In this document: piece by piece, positions 1-8,893 of the stretch
How positions within the stretch are numbered: the stretch's first letter is position 1
How the letters are laid out: every line of letters begins with the position of its first letter
Origin: an uncultured Armatimonadota bacterium
Lineage (GTDB): Bacteria > Armatimonadota > Fimbriimonadia > Fimbriimonadales > Fimbriimonadaceae
NCBI GenBank assembly: GCA_903833215.1
Contig: CAILEM010000122.1
Location: forward strand, 1 to 50,373
Direction: 5' to 3'
Length of the DNA: 50,373 bases
Made by a program: the position numbers and the translations under genes
The notes under the pieces: generated by a model
The model's input: only the letters and a program-made list of their open reading frames with translations
What the model was told of the DNA's origin: nothing
Database searches by the model: none

Positions 1-80
1 CTACTTTGGCTCAACTCGACGAGGAATTGAGACTCCTTCTCAGTCAAAACCAAAGGTGCACGAGATGTCTTACTTGCCAT
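1..80 (-). CDS. IS630-like transposase, N-terminal fragment cut by the window edge
   Basis: Reading the minus strand from an ATG at 80 gives 26 residues that run off the window edge (MASKTSRAPLVLTEKE, then SQFLVELSQS). The basic start followed by an x-LVLT-E-x-E helix resembles the first helix of the helix-turn-helix domain of IS630/Tc1-family transposases. The rest of the gene, including any DDE catalytic triad, lies outside the window, so it cannot be judged intact or broken. Family assignment rests on a short stretch and is tentative. The alternative is another helix-turn-helix protein. Confidence 0.5.
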   Translation of the reverse strand, partial: MASKTSRAPLVLTEKESQFLVELSQS

Positions 81-135
81 ATATTTAAGACGAATGAGAA
101 CCTCAGTTGGGACTATGTTTTATTGGAACGATATA

Positions 136-645
136 CTAGTCTGCCCATTTGAGGCTAGCGGGGATATCAAACTTGGTGCCGGGCTTGATACCAAGCTTCT
201 TGGAGGTTCCTGCTTTCAGCTCGACGACATACAGATACGGCCCTTTAGCTTGGAGCGAGGTGTCGTCCTGGACCTTGCCGTTTGAGATGCTCACAACCTT
301 CTTCGAGGCGCTGATGTAGATGATGTCCAACGGGATGAGGGTGTTGTGCATCCAGAAACCGTGATTTCGATCCCCGGGTTGAACCGACGGGAAAAGAAAA
401 ATCATGCCTTCGCTGCTCTTGACCTCCTTGTCTGTCAAGAACATCATGCCTTCTTCGTTTTTCCCCGCGTTGTCCATGACCCAAGCATTAATCGAATGCC
501 CAGCAGCGGTCAACTTGGCAACTTTTAGTGACCGAAGCTGATAAATCCGGTTAGGGTTCGTTGCCTGGGCAGCGGCGGTTTGACAGCCAATTCCGGCTAG
601 AGCAAAGGTGAAAAGTGATATAGCGAGGATTGGCTTCATGCGCAT
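136..645 (-). CDS. DUF192 family lipoprotein
   Basis: Predicted exported protein of about 169 residues. The start MRMKPILAISLF is chosen because a lipoprotein-type signal follows at once, with the lipobox LAGIGC. The upstream in-frame extension is polar and overlaps leuD. The mature part carries the DUF192 signature: a GMMFLTDKEV segment, a second GMIFLFPSVQPG segment, then FWMHNTLIPLDIIYI and a closing G-Y-VVELKAGTSKKLGIKPGTKF. DUF192 proteins are small periplasmic beta proteins with no settled biochemical role. In this copy Ser-Ser-Glu precedes the second GM block. It follows leuD on the same strand and may share its transcript. Confidence 0.85.
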   Translation of the reverse strand: MRMKPILAISLFTFALAGIGCQTAAAQATNPNRIYQLRSLKVAKLTAAGHSINAWVMDNAGKNEEGMMFLTDKEVKSSEGMIFLFPSVQPGDRNHGFWMHNTLIPLDIIYISASKKVVSISNGKVQDDTSLQAKGPYLYVVELKAGTSKKLGIKPGTKFDIPASLKWAD

Positions 646-658
646 GATTGTGTACTGC

Positions 659-1249
659 TTATACGGCGGGAGCGAAGCTATTGTGCGTCGCTTCATATTC
701 TGTAATCCGGTTTTCATAAACCAGGGTCGTCCCGATAAGGTCCAAACCTTCGATGAGCGCCTGCTTCGTTACCGGGTTGATATCGAAAGGAACGATGGAA
801 TCTCCGACCGAAACGGTCTGGGCTGGAAGGTCCACCGTCGCCTCAGATCCCGTCCCCGCCGCAACGAGAATGGCGTGGTCCTCGTTAGTGACCTCGCCGA
901 GCAGGAGACCGCAATTCGCTGCATTCTGCCGAAAGATGTCGCTGTATCCGGGCGAATCGGGAGTGCGGCGAGCGATTACGGCTTTGTAGCCAGCTTGCTG
1001 AATGGCCCAGACGGCATGCTCTCGCGACGATCCGCAGCCGAAATTCGTGCCAACTACCATGATCGTCGTGCCAGACGCATCCGGCTGATCCAAGATGAAT
1101 TCAGGTCCTCGCACGTCGTTGAACAAAAGCTCACCGTATCCGCTTCGATTCACACGAGTGAGGAATCGGGCCGGGATGATGCGGTCTGTATCGATGTCAT
1201 CGCCTGGAATCACCGCGATTTTGCCGGAATAGGTGGTAAATGCGTCCAC
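659..1249 (-). CDS. leuD: 3-isopropylmalate dehydratase small subunit
   Basis: Small (swivel-domain) subunit of isopropylmalate isomerase, which interconverts 2- and 3-isopropylmalate in leucine synthesis together with LeuC. The 196 residues match the usual length. Visible marks are the N-terminal G-DDIDTDRIIPARFL segment, NFGCGSSREHAVWAI (the loop around the substrate-specifying SSREHA), and Y-DIFRQNAANCGLL. The family is shared with small homoaconitase-type subunits, so substrate is inferred from default rather than proven. leuC is not beside it, as would be usual. The gene is divergent from trpE with only about 45 bp between the two starts, so their promoters overlap. The stop lies just upstream of the DUF192 gene. 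Confidence 0.88.
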   Translation of the reverse strand: MDAFTTYSGKIAVIPGDDIDTDRIIPARFLTRVNRSGYGELLFNDVRGPEFILDQPDASGTTIMVVGTNFGCGSSREHAVWAIQQAGYKAVIARRTPDSPGYSDIFRQNAANCGLLLGEVTNEDHAILVAAGTGSEATVDLPAQTVSVGDSIVPFDINPVTKQALIEGLDLIGTTLVYENRITEYEATHNSFAPAV

Positions 1250-1294
1250 AACCTAAGTTTGGCATAGGTGCGCAATGCGCATAATCTGGGACTC

Positions 1295-2761
1295 ATGCTT
1301 GTGCCTAGTAAAGACCAATTCCTCGCTCAGACAGGCGGTCATCGTCCGATGGCTGTTTATCAGGATGTGCTCGCCGATATCGAGACACCCCTCAGCGCAT
1401 ATTGGAAACTGGCACATGACCAAACGTATAGCTTCCTGCTTGAGAGCGTGACGGGCGGCGAACAACTTGCCCGCTATTCTGTTCTCGGTATCCGCCCCAA
1501 GCTCGTCCTTCGCGCGAAAGATGGTGAAGTCCATCGCATCCGCAACGGCGGCGAGGAAGTTGAGTTGCTTGCGCAAGGACAGGATCCGCTCCACATTCTG
1601 CAGCAGGCGATGCTGCCCGAGCCTCCCATTCCCGTCCCGGGATTGCCAACATTCGCAGGCGGCGCGGTTGGACTTCTGAGTTACGACATCGTTCGGTATT
1701 TCGAGAAGCTGCCCGACACGACGCTGGATGACCTCAAAGTCGACGACATGGCAATGATGTTGGCGGATACCGTCGTCGTCTTCGATCACGCGAAGAACCT
1801 CATCCGCGTCATCGTGATGACGGACGGCACCAGTGCCAGTTACGACGAGGCTGCCAACGAGATTGCATCCGTCCTGAAGAGACTTTCTGAGCCGTTGCCG
1901 ACGCTGCCTTCCGGAAGCTATCCGGTTCACCCCGTGGAGTCGAACGTGACTAAGGGTGAGTTCGAGCAGATGGTTTCACGGATGATTGAGTACATCACTC
2001 AAGGTGATGGCATCCAAATGGTTCCCGCCCAGCGGTTCTCCACAAAGGCCGATGCGCATCCCCTTACGATTTACCGTGCCCTTCGCTCGATCAATCCATC
2101 GCCGTATATGTTCTTGCTCCGGTTTGGCGACTTCGACCTCATCGGAGCTTCGCCCGAATTGCTCGTGAGCGTTCATGGACGCAAGACTCGAGTTCGGCCG
2201 ATCGCAGGTACCCGCTGGAGAGGCAAGACTGAAGAAGAAGACAACGCCTTGGCGACCGAACTCTTGGGTGACGAGAAGGAACGCGCCGAGCACATTATGC
2301 TCGTGGACCTCGGACGCAACGACTTGGGTCGGGTTTGCGAGTATGGATCCGTCGTGGTCAATGAGTTGATGGTCATCGAGCGGTACAGCCACGTTATGCA
2401 CATCGTCAGCGATGTGACGGGAGTTTTGGCTGAAGGAAAAGACTCCTTCGACCTATTCCGAGCCTGCCATCCCGCAGGAACGGTCTCGGGGGCGCCCAAG
2501 ATTCGAGCGATGGAGATCATCGACGAGCTTGAGCCCACGCGCCGTGGCTCCTACGCCGGCAGCGTCGGATTTTTCAGCCACAACGGCGACCTCGACACCT
2601 GTATCGCGATTCGGACGATCTATCTCAAAGACGGAGTCGCCCACGTACAAGCCGGCGGAGGAGTCGTCTACGACTCGGTTCCAGAGAAGGAGTACGAGGA
2701 GTCCAGAAACAAAGCAAAAGCCTCACTGCGCGCAATTGAGTTGGCGCAGGAAGGTTTGTAA
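1295..2761 (+). CDS. trpE: Anthranilate synthase component I
   Basis: Chorismate-using large subunit of anthranilate synthase, first step of tryptophan synthesis. It takes ammonia from a TrpG partner that is not in this window. The start at 1295 (MLVPSKDQFLAQ) is preferred over the GTG at 1268 because TrpE proteins begin with an x-PS-x-x-EF segment and GGGA lies just upstream. About 488 residues. Visible: the LLES motif of the tryptophan feedback pocket (YSFLLESVTGGEQLARYS), LIGASPELLVSVHG, RPIAGTRWRG, VDLGRNDLGRVC, CHPAGTVSGAPKIRAMEIIDELE and YAGSVGFF. All catalytic-domain blocks are present and in order. The LLES element suggests that allosteric control by tryptophan is retained. Confidence 0.95.
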   Translation: MLVPSKDQFLAQTGGHRPMAVYQDVLADIETPLSAYWKLAHDQTYSFLLESVTGGEQLARYSVLGIRPKLVLRAKDGEVHRIRNGGEEVELLAQGQDPLHILQQAMLPEPPIPVPGLPTFAGGAVGLLSYDIVRYFEKLPDTTLDDLKVDDMAMMLADTVVVFDHAKNLIRVIVMTDGTSASYDEAANEIASVLKRLSEPLPTLPSGSYPVHPVESNVTKGEFEQMVSRMIEYITQGDGIQMVPAQRFSTKADAHPLTIYRALRSINPSPYMFLLRFGDFDLIGASPELLVSVHGRKTRVRPIAGTRWRGKTEEEDNALATELLGDEKERAEHIMLVDLGRNDLGRVCEYGSVVVNELMVIERYSHVMHIVSDVTGVLAEGKDSFDLFRACHPAGTVSGAPKIRAMEIIDELEPTRRGSYAGSVGFFSHNGDLDTCIAIRTIYLKDGVAHVQAGGGVVYDSVPEKEYEESRNKAKASLRAIELAQEGL

Positions 2762-2940
2762 ATGGCGTCGCGAGCCGACCAAAAAGCCCAGTCAAGAGGA
2801 ATTGGATTCCCTCCAAGTTCTTCCTCACCAACGGCTCACTCTCGAATAGTCGGCTCTCCAATCCGAAAGCTGGTCCCGACGCTCACACCGCTGGGTGCAT
2901 GGGATCTAGATCTACAACCCGACCCTCCGCAACCTCCGAT

Positions 2941-3058
2941 AGCACCAAGGGTGCGTCCAATAATAGCGAAGGGCGGAGCCCTGGAAACCCGTTGGTGCCC
3001 GAACCCAGAGCACTGAAAGTGCGATCTATGTTGTCTGTGGGCGACACCCACAGACATT
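2941..3058 (+). repeat. Structured dispersed repeat, family 2, copy A
   Basis: A roughly 115-bp element made of four small hairpins: GCACC/GGTGC, AGGGC-GGA-GCCCT, GCACTGAAAGTGC and TGTGGG-CGACA-CCCACA. The same order of hairpins and much of the linker sequence recurs at 39103-39212 and, inverted, at 46440-46560. The second and fourth stems differ in sequence between copies but still pair. It fills most of the trpE to TPR gap (2762-3089), which otherwise holds only an unconvincing ORF. Confidence 0.8.
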
Positions 3059-3089
3059 GCGTCTACGCCAAATTCCACGCATCAGGCCA

Positions 3090-3953
3090 TCACGGCTCGA
3101 TGTGCATCTCGTCGAGCAACCGACCCAACATATCGTGGTCGTATCGATCCATTTTCTCGGCTCGACTCGACTCGAGGGCGGCTTCTTCAGGTTGATCGGA
3201 TTCCTCCAAGAGGATTCCGAGAATTCCGTGGTAGAGATGCTTTTCTGGATCCAATTCGCCAGCGAGACGTATCGCCTTGATCGCTTCGACTTTCCGATTG
3301 GCGCGCCAGAAGGCGACGGTTGCGCGAAGATACAGGAAATCGTCACCGGGAGAAATCTCAATTGCCGCTCGGAGGGAATCAAGCGCATCGTCAAACTGCT
3401 CCATCTCGATGAGCAGATCTCCCAACCAGTAGTGGAAGAACGCAACATCCGGTGCACAGGCAACCGCAGCCTGGGCGGCGGCGACGGCCCTCTTCCGCAT
3501 GCGCGCCTCACGAAGGGTCTGGGCTAACTTGATATGCAGATGAGCGTTCTTAGGATCTTTCTCAATCGCCTCTTCGAGTCGAAGAACCGAGTCTTTGAAC
3601 CTTCCGTAGCGGCGATACAGGTCGGCAACCCCGATGATGGGCTCAACTGCATCCTCTTTCGCACGAATCGCCTTTTCATATTGCCGGAGCGCCTGTGGAA
3701 ATTCGTCTCCGTATTCGTAGGCGCCACCCAGGTCGGTTATCACGGCGATATCGTTGGGATCTGCCTTGTCGAGCGCTTCTTTGAAATGTCGAATCGCGGT
3801 TGCCACATCGCCCTGGCCGAGGGCTTGTCGTCCCAAGTCGGTGCTTTCCTCTACGGTCTGGCCGTGGCGTTTGGTGCCGGACTCCACGATCTCGAGATCC
3901 GTCGGCTGAGCGACCTGAAAGAGGTCGGCGATAACTTTAAACGTTGGTTCCAT
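3090..3953 (-). CDS. Tetratricopeptide repeat protein
   Basis: About 287 residues from the start MEPTFKVIADLF; an upstream ATG adds only eight residues. From about residue 40 onward it is built of TPR units, each an A/B helix pair with the W/L-G-A/Y-A/P spacing, for example ALGQGDVATAIRHFKEAL, then YEYGDEFPQALRQYEKAI, and RYGRFKDSVLRLEEAI followed by DPKNAHLHIKLAQTL. There are about six to seven repeats. No signal peptide or membrane segment is seen, so it is likely a cytoplasmic scaffold or adaptor. Partners are unknown. It lies just downstream of, and in the same direction as, the large secreted protein at 4017-5834. Confidence 0.8.
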   Translation of the reverse strand: MEPTFKVIADLFQVAQPTDLEIVESGTKRHGQTVEESTDLGRQALGQGDVATAIRHFKEALDKADPNDIAVITDLGGAYEYGDEFPQALRQYEKAIRAKEDAVEPIIGVADLYRRYGRFKDSVLRLEEAIEKDPKNAHLHIKLAQTLREARMRKRAVAAAQAAVACAPDVAFFHYWLGDLLIEMEQFDDALDSLRAAIEISPGDDFLYLRATVAFWRANRKVEAIKAIRLAGELDPEKHLYHGILGILLEESDQPEEAALESSRAEKMDRYDHDMLGRLLDEMHIEP

Positions 3954-4016
3954 AATTCTTTGATTCACGCAGTGCACAGTGCCATGCGCAATCGGCTGTC
4001 TTATCTACGGCAAAAA

Positions 4017-5834
4017 TCAGCCTTTCGACCTCTGTTCTGCCGGCCGTAAGAACAGTGTGGCAGGATAGCTTCCCCCCGAAACAGGAAGCGTCAATATCTC
4101 AAAGTGTTTGCTTGCCCCGCTCGCAAGATGAAATCGTCCCAATCGGCTTTCCTGCTTCGGACCGAGCAGAGGTGTTTGCACCAGCTTTTGGTCCAGCAGA
4201 AATAGTCCGCCCATGTAGCCCGCACTCGCTTCAAAAGCAAGGTCAACGTCCGTTGGCTCGGCGGTTGGGTTCGTGATCGAAACGGATATTCGATAGATAA
4301 CCCCGAAATTTCCGTCGAGGTTATTCATGTGGTCCTCGCCAGAGATCGGCTTTTGTCCCAACAGAAGAAACCCATACCGTCCGCCCACTCGATAGTCCAA
4401 ATGCTCGTCTTTATAGGGGTTTGGGTACACGTGCGTCGATGGCTCGGATGGACCTCGATCGTATTCATTAACAGGATGGGTACCCGCTTCTCGCCAAGGG
4501 GTTGAACTGAGCGAGGCGTCGTACCAGGCTCCTCTTAACTCAAATGGCGGCAAGGCGTCAGCGCGAACTTGAACATCGGCAGGCCCATCGATCAGTTGAA
4601 GCGTGCAAAGTCCGCTTACCGTCTCTTTGGGACTGATGCGACGGATCGAAATTGGGAACGTGGTGTGAGGGGGCAGACTCACCACTTCCCCACTACTAGT
4701 CCGGAACAATTCTAAGAACTGACGTGCAGCCGTCATCCCGGCACGAACAGGGTTTTTGTCTGGTTTGCTGTCACCTGGCGTGATCAGAACCTTGGCGACA
4801 ACATCGCTATCGTTGATTGCCTCGACACGAAGAAGCATCGGCTGAGTGGCGATGTTGATGTGATGGTAAAGAAACCGGACGGGCAGCTTCGACTTGAGGG
4901 TGGAAGAAAACAACGGGCCGACTTGCCTGACCGCTTCGGGTGCGTTCGAGTACCACAGGGCCGAGTCAGGAGTGTTTGTAAGCGCCAAGTTGCGGACTGT
5001 CACAGAAACATTCCCAACCGCATCGAATGCGTCGGGTGCCTTTAACCTGAGGCGCACGGCGTAAGTCTTGGTCGCCCCGACAGCCAGGGCGTCCCCGCTC
5101 ACAGGAATGAAACTACAAGTTGCGGTCGGCAAGCTCACCACACGGGTTCTCAGGCATGCTTCAACGGCGCCACTCACCGTGGATTTTGCGGCAGGAGACC
5201 CCACGACCTCAGTAATGAACTCTTGAGGAAAGGTGCCTGCGTAAGGCCGGACTGCGACATTCAAAGTCCTCTGGGCATTTCCAGAGATCGCCGTCACCCG
5301 AGTATCTCCGTTGCCGACAAACTGAATATCGAAGCCACTTTCGGTTCGAGCCACTTTGGCGATGGAATCACTCGAACAGGAGACCTCAGCATGGAAAGCA
5401 AGGCTCCCCACCAAGCCGACATGCTTGGTTGTTCCGAGAGGTTCTCGCAGAAACTCCTCGGAGAATTTCAATGGCGGCAACGCAAGAGCATCTCTGAGCT
5501 TTGAAGCCCACTTTTCAGCGAGCATTGGCGCGGTTGTTTGGTGAGAGCGTGCTTCTTGGCTACTGACCATCACGGCTTGAATTTGGCCGGCAAAGACCTT
5601 CGTGTCTTCTCCCGCCGATCGCACTTTGACCACACTTTCTTCATCAAGCGTTCGGAGATTTTTGGCAATTTCGCTGGCGATCCGAGAGGGATCAGAACCG
5701 GACTTCCATTCGAGAATGGGCACGTTGTTGACGTACACGACGTCGCCTTTAACATGCGCCTCAGCGGCAAAACTGGCGGAAGAGAGGACGAGCAAACCGG
5801 CGATGGCTTGTAGACCTTTTGAAAATCGATGCAT
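4017..5834 (-). CDS. Large secreted protein of unknown function
   Basis: A 605-residue protein with a clear Sec signal (MHRFSKGLQAIAGLLVLSSA, cleavage probably near SFA-A or AEA-H). The first 60 mature residues, with VKGDVVYVNNVPILEWKSG, resemble a small beta domain seen at the start of other secreted proteins. The middle looks like stacked beta-sandwich or Ig-like modules (VSCSSDSIAKVARTESG, GNVSVTVRNLAL). The C-terminal third has YRISVSITNPTAEPTDVDLAFEASAG, typical of a beta-sandwich that contacts other proteins or sugars. No catalytic motif is recognised. The 182-bp stretch on either side gives no functional context, so no function is proposed. Confidence 0.75.
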   Translation of the reverse strand: MHRFSKGLQAIAGLLVLSSASFAAEAHVKGDVVYVNNVPILEWKSGSDPSRIASEIAKNLRTLDEESVVKVRSAGEDTKVFAGQIQAVMVSSQEARSHQTTAPMLAEKWASKLRDALALPPLKFSEEFLREPLGTTKHVGLVGSLAFHAEVSCSSDSIAKVARTESGFDIQFVGNGDTRVTAISGNAQRTLNVAVRPYAGTFPQEFITEVVGSPAAKSTVSGAVEACLRTRVVSLPTATCSFIPVSGDALAVGATKTYAVRLRLKAPDAFDAVGNVSVTVRNLALTNTPDSALWYSNAPEAVRQVGPLFSSTLKSKLPVRFLYHHINIATQPMLLRVEAINDSDVVAKVLITPGDSKPDKNPVRAGMTAARQFLELFRTSSGEVVSLPPHTTFPISIRRISPKETVSGLCTLQLIDGPADVQVRADALPPFELRGAWYDASLSSTPWREAGTHPVNEYDRGPSEPSTHVYPNPYKDEHLDYRVGGRYGFLLLGQKPISGEDHMNNLDGNFGVIYRISVSITNPTAEPTDVDLAFEASAGYMGGLFLLDQKLVQTPLLGPKQESRLGRFHLASGASKHFEILTLPVSGGSYPATLFLRPAEQRSKG

Positions 5835-5921
5835 AGCGGAGGACCCGGAGATTACCTAGTTGGGGCTTTGACACGACCAGCCCAAATATGGGTCGCTGGT
5901 AGAATGCCTTCTACAATTACA

Positions 5922-7415
5922 ATGACACCCATTAAGGCTAGGAACTATATTAACGGTGAGTGGATCAGCTCTGAGAACAACTTTGAGAGCTTGAACCCCG
6001 CCGATTCACGAGAGATCATCGGTACTGCACCCATCAGTGGGCTCGCCGAAGTCAACCAGGCCGTTGCTGCGGCAAAGAAGGGCTATGAGAGTTGGCGCGA
6101 GCTGAGTTGGATTAAGCGGGCCGAGTACATCGACACCTTTGCCCAGTTGATGAAGCGAGATATTCCTGACCTGGCAGAGTTGATCACCCGAGAATGTGGC
6201 AAGCCCATCAACGAAGGCCGCGCAGACGCCGTGGAAGCGTTGCATATGGCCCAGTACATGGCCGGCATCGGTCGCATTCCTAACGGCTACACCATCAGTT
6301 CTGAAATCGCTGCAAAGGATGCGTTCATCCTCCGCAAGCCAAAGGGCGTTATCGCATGTATCACCCCATGGAACTTCCCCTCAGCTATTCCGCTTTGGGT
6401 GATTCTGCCTTCGATCCTCGCCGGTAATACGGTGGTCTTCAAACCTGCCGAACAGACCCCGATCGTCGGCCACAAGCTGATGGAGCTGTTCCACGAAGCT
6501 GGCTTCCCCGCTGGTGTCATCAACCTCGTTCACGGAACAGGCGAAGAATGCGGCGACCCTTTGGTAAAGCATAAGGACGTCGCCGGGATCCTCTTCACGG
6601 GCTCTCGTGCCGTTGGCAAGTACGTTCAGCAAGTCGCAGCCGGAGATGCCTACAAGTTCGTCGCTACTGAGATGGGTGGTAAGAACGCCACCATCATCCT
6701 GGAAGATGCTGACTTGGATATCGCGGTGAATGCATGTGTCCTGGGTGGTTTCAAGACATCTGGTCAGCGATGCGTCAGCACGAGCCGAATCATCATCGAC
6801 CGAAAGGTCGAAGCCGAATTCACCCAACGGTTTATCGAGAAAGTCAAGCGCATCAAGGTTGGCAACGGCATGAACGAAGACGTGTTCATGGGTCCGTTGA
6901 TCGAAGCCAGCGGACTCGAAAAGTGGAAACTCCACCGAGCCAAAGCGATTGAAGAAGGTGCCGAAGTTTTGCTTGACGGTGAAGTTCTCACTGGCGGCGA
7001 CTACGACTACGGCAATTTCGTCAGCCCGTTTGTGTACCGAATGGAGTATCGGCCGGACACTTTCTGCCTGCGAGAAGAGGCATTCAGCCCACACGTCGCC
7101 ATCATTCCCGTGGATGGAATGGAGCAGGCGGTCGAAGTTTATAACGACACCGATTACGGACTGTCGATGGCAGTCATCACCGAGGACTATCGAAAGTGGC
7201 GATGGGTTCGCGACCACGCGGACTACGGCCTCGGCTATGTGAACCTACCCAGCATCGGAGCTGAGGTCCATCTTCCGTTTGGAGGCGTCAAGGCAAGTGG
7301 CAATGGCCACCCCGGTGCCGAAGGAATTTTGGAGACGGTCACCCACCGAATCGCATTCACGGTAAACCACGCGAAGGAGATTGTCATGGCACAGGGGCTT
7401 ACGACAAACGTTTAG
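5922..7415 (+). CDS. NAD(P)-dependent aldehyde dehydrogenase
   Basis: Oxidises an aldehyde to the acid with NAD(P). The start MTPIKARNYINGEW at 5922 gives a 497-residue protein of normal family length; an ATG at 5904 adds six residues and remains possible. Visible: TPWNFP of the cofactor fold, GNTVVFKPAE, FTGSRAVGKYV, the general-base glutamate in ATEMGGKN and the catalytic cysteine in TSGQRCVSTSR, then EEAFSPHVAI and PFGGVKASGNG. The base motif reads EMGGKN rather than the commoner ELGGKN. The substrate is not deducible. The HAD phosphatase follows after 6 bp, so the two are probably co-transcribed. Confidence 0.88.
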   Translation: MTPIKARNYINGEWISSENNFESLNPADSREIIGTAPISGLAEVNQAVAAAKKGYESWRELSWIKRAEYIDTFAQLMKRDIPDLAELITRECGKPINEGRADAVEALHMAQYMAGIGRIPNGYTISSEIAAKDAFILRKPKGVIACITPWNFPSAIPLWVILPSILAGNTVVFKPAEQTPIVGHKLMELFHEAGFPAGVINLVHGTGEECGDPLVKHKDVAGILFTGSRAVGKYVQQVAAGDAYKFVATEMGGKNATIILEDADLDIAVNACVLGGFKTSGQRCVSTSRIIIDRKVEAEFTQRFIEKVKRIKVGNGMNEDVFMGPLIEASGLEKWKLHRAKAIEEGAEVLLDGEVLTGGDYDYGNFVSPFVYRMEYRPDTFCLREEAFSPHVAIIPVDGMEQAVEVYNDTDYGLSMAVITEDYRKWRWVRDHADYGLGYVNLPSIGAEVHLPFGGVKASGNGHPGAEGILETVTHRIAFTVNHAKEIVMAQGLTTNV

Positions 7416-7421
7416 ACACCC

Positions 7422-8078
7422 ATGACATTTCAGTGTAAAGCTATTCTCTTCGATCTTGACGGCACTTTGGTGGACTCCATTGCTGCCGTCGACCGTGCTT
7501 GGGCCAAGTGGGCGCTGCGCCACAACCTTGACCCAAGCGTTGTCGTGCCACAAATCCATGGAAGAAGGGCCATTGACTCGCTTCGCCTGCTGGCACCCGA
7601 CCCAAACATTGATTTTGATATCGAGCAAGCCTGGCTCGAAAATGTCGAGGCTTCCGATACGGAAGGTGTCGTACCGATCGCTGGTGCGATGGAGTTTGTC
7701 GCTTCGGTCCCCTTGCATCAATGGAGTGTGGTGACTTCGGGTGCAAGCCCGGTTGCCAACGCCCGCATGAAAGCAGTCGGCTTGGAGCCCCTCCACGCCG
7801 TCTATGGAGAGGATGTTGAAAAGGGCAAACCCCATCCAGATCCCTATCTACTGGCAGCAGAGAGACTCGGTCTCGATCCGAGTGATTGCCTTGTGTTTGA
7901 GGACACGGCTGCCGGGGTTCGAGCCGGTCAATCCGCGGGAATGAAGGTGATTGCCATCACGATAGGGGCAAATCGACCTGATCTTTTGAGTGCGGAAGCG
8001 GTCATCGCAGACTACACAACCTTAGTGATTCAAAGGGACAAAGACGAATTACTTGTCAAATTTGATTCTAAAGAGTAA
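7422..8078 (+). CDS. HAD-superfamily sugar or polyol phosphatase
   Basis: A 218-residue subfamily IA phosphatase. Motif I is FDLDGTLVDS near the N terminus, with the nucleophile Asp and acid/base Asp two residues on. Motif II is the SVVTSGAS segment. Motif III is the Lys in EKGKPHPDPYLLAAERLG. Motif IV is VFEDTAAGVRAGQSAGM. The segment AVDRAWAKWALRHNLDP followed by HGRRAIDSLRLLAPD is the cap type found in sugar-phosphatase and glycerol-3-phosphatase-like enzymes (YfbT and Gpp relatives). It starts 6 bp after the aldehyde dehydrogenase, so the pair may clear a shared carbonyl or sugar-phosphate metabolite. Confidence 0.87.
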   Translation: MTFQCKAILFDLDGTLVDSIAAVDRAWAKWALRHNLDPSVVVPQIHGRRAIDSLRLLAPDPNIDFDIEQAWLENVEASDTEGVVPIAGAMEFVASVPLHQWSVVTSGASPVANARMKAVGLEPLHAVYGEDVEKGKPHPDPYLLAAERLGLDPSDCLVFEDTAAGVRAGQSAGMKVIAITIGANRPDLLSAEAVIADYTTLVIQRDKDELLVKFDSKE

Positions 8079-8101
8079 AGAATTGATCATAAATCAATTC
8101 T
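8079..8101 (+). terminator. AT-rich inverted repeat after the HAD gene
   Basis: A perfect 9-bp inverted repeat, AGAATTGAT and ATCAATTCT around a 5-nt loop, begins directly after the phosphatase stop codon. It has no T run behind it, so termination is uncertain. A stem with no GC-rich base would be a weak terminator, and an operator is also possible. Confidence 0.35.
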
Positions 8102-8140
8102 GATTATCAAGGCTGCTTACCGCTCAGAATACCAACGCGC

Positions 8141-8146
8141 TATACT
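8141..8146 (+). promoter_or_regulatory. Probable -10 box for the RRM protein gene
   Basis: TATACT is a near-consensus -10 hexamer; the best -35 (TTACCG, 18 bp upstream) is poor. A start here would give an untranslated leader of about 120 nt, including the stem CGCCT-ACGGTA-AGGCG at 8241-8256 close before the ribosome binding site AAGGAAG. Long structured leaders are common on genes of RNA-binding and cold-shock proteins. Confidence 0.4.
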
Positions 8147-8272
8147 AGCCTGCATCGGAACAGTTTGCGCCTTCTAGATTCGCACTCAGATACGGGCATC
8201 CGCCATCAGAGCGCCTCGGCACACGCAGAACGGTTACGGTCGCCTACGGTAAGGCGTGGGCAAGGAAGAAAC

Positions 8273-8716
8273 ATGGCAATTAAGACGCTCTATGTAGGAA
8301 ACATTCCCTACTCGGCTAATGAGGACGAACTCGTTCAGCACTTCGCGGCGTATGGCGGCAAGAATCCCCGAATCATTGAAGGTCGAGGTTTTGCGTTCGT
8401 TGACATCGAAGCTGAACACCTAGAGGCAGCAATCGCTGACAAGAACAACTCGGAGATGGGCGGTCGCAGACTGACCGTTAACGAAGCACGACCACGCGGC
8501 GAAGGCGGCGGCGGTGGTGGCGGTCGTAGCGGTGGCTACGGCGGCGGCGGCGGTGGCGGCTACAGCGGTGGCGGTGGCGGCGGCGGTCGAGACAGCGGCG
8601 GCTACGGCGGCGGCGGTGGTCGAGACAGCGGTGGCTACGGTGGCGGCGGCGGCGGTGGTCGCGGCGGCAAGGGTGGTCGAAGCAGCGGCGGTGGTCGTGG
8701 CGGAAACCGCTACTAA
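8273..8716 (+). CDS. Glycine-rich RNA-recognition-motif protein
   Basis: A 147-residue protein. The start at 8273 (MAIKTLYVGNIPY) follows AAGGAAG; the in-frame extension upstream is unlike protein. Residues 1-75 are one RRM with RNP2 LYVGNI and RNP1 GRGFAFVDI. The remaining half is a low-complexity Gly-Gly-Tyr/Arg tail (about 65 percent Gly with interspersed Arg, Tyr and Ser), as in cyanobacterial and other bacterial Rbp-type proteins. The tail is the kind that gives RNA chaperoning or condensation. The RRM core lacks nothing obvious. A strong terminator follows, so this is probably a single-gene unit with its own promoter. Confidence 0.92.
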   Translation: MAIKTLYVGNIPYSANEDELVQHFAAYGGKNPRIIEGRGFAFVDIEAEHLEAAIADKNNSEMGGRRLTVNEARPRGEGGGGGGGRSGGYGGGGGGGYSGGGGGGGRDSGGYGGGGGRDSGGYGGGGGGGRGGKGGRSSGGGRGGNRY

Positions 8717-8739
8717 GAGTTCCGAATCCACTTTTCAGT

Positions 8740-8772
8740 CCCCTTATGTCGAAAGACATGAGGGGATTTTTC
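8740..8772 (+). terminator. Rho-independent terminator of the RRM gene
   Basis: An 11-bp stem, CCCCTTATGTC paired with GACATGAGGGG (one G-T wobble), closed by a GAAA tetraloop, then ATTTTTC. This is a textbook intrinsic terminator 24 bp after the stop codon. Confidence 0.88.
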
Positions 8773-8893
8773 ATGTCATAGCCCCTAAATTCAGATATCT
8801 TTGCGTCAGTAGACGTATGCTGTAGTTAGACGCCGCCGCAGCCTCGCTGCGAGGTTAGCGACGACGCCGAAATTTCCCGATGGAGGGGTTTTG

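Noticed and set aside
608-1267. 219-residue plus-strand ORF
   Set aside because: Antisense shadow of leuD and DUF192, without any recognisable motif.
2762-3016. 84-residue ORF immediately after trpE
   Set aside because: It runs through the repeat element, has no ribosome binding site or recognised motif, and its codons are poor.
8420-8731. Alanine-rich minus-strand ORF
   Set aside because: It is the complement of the Gly-rich RRM tail; its composition is a consequence of GGC/GGT repeats.
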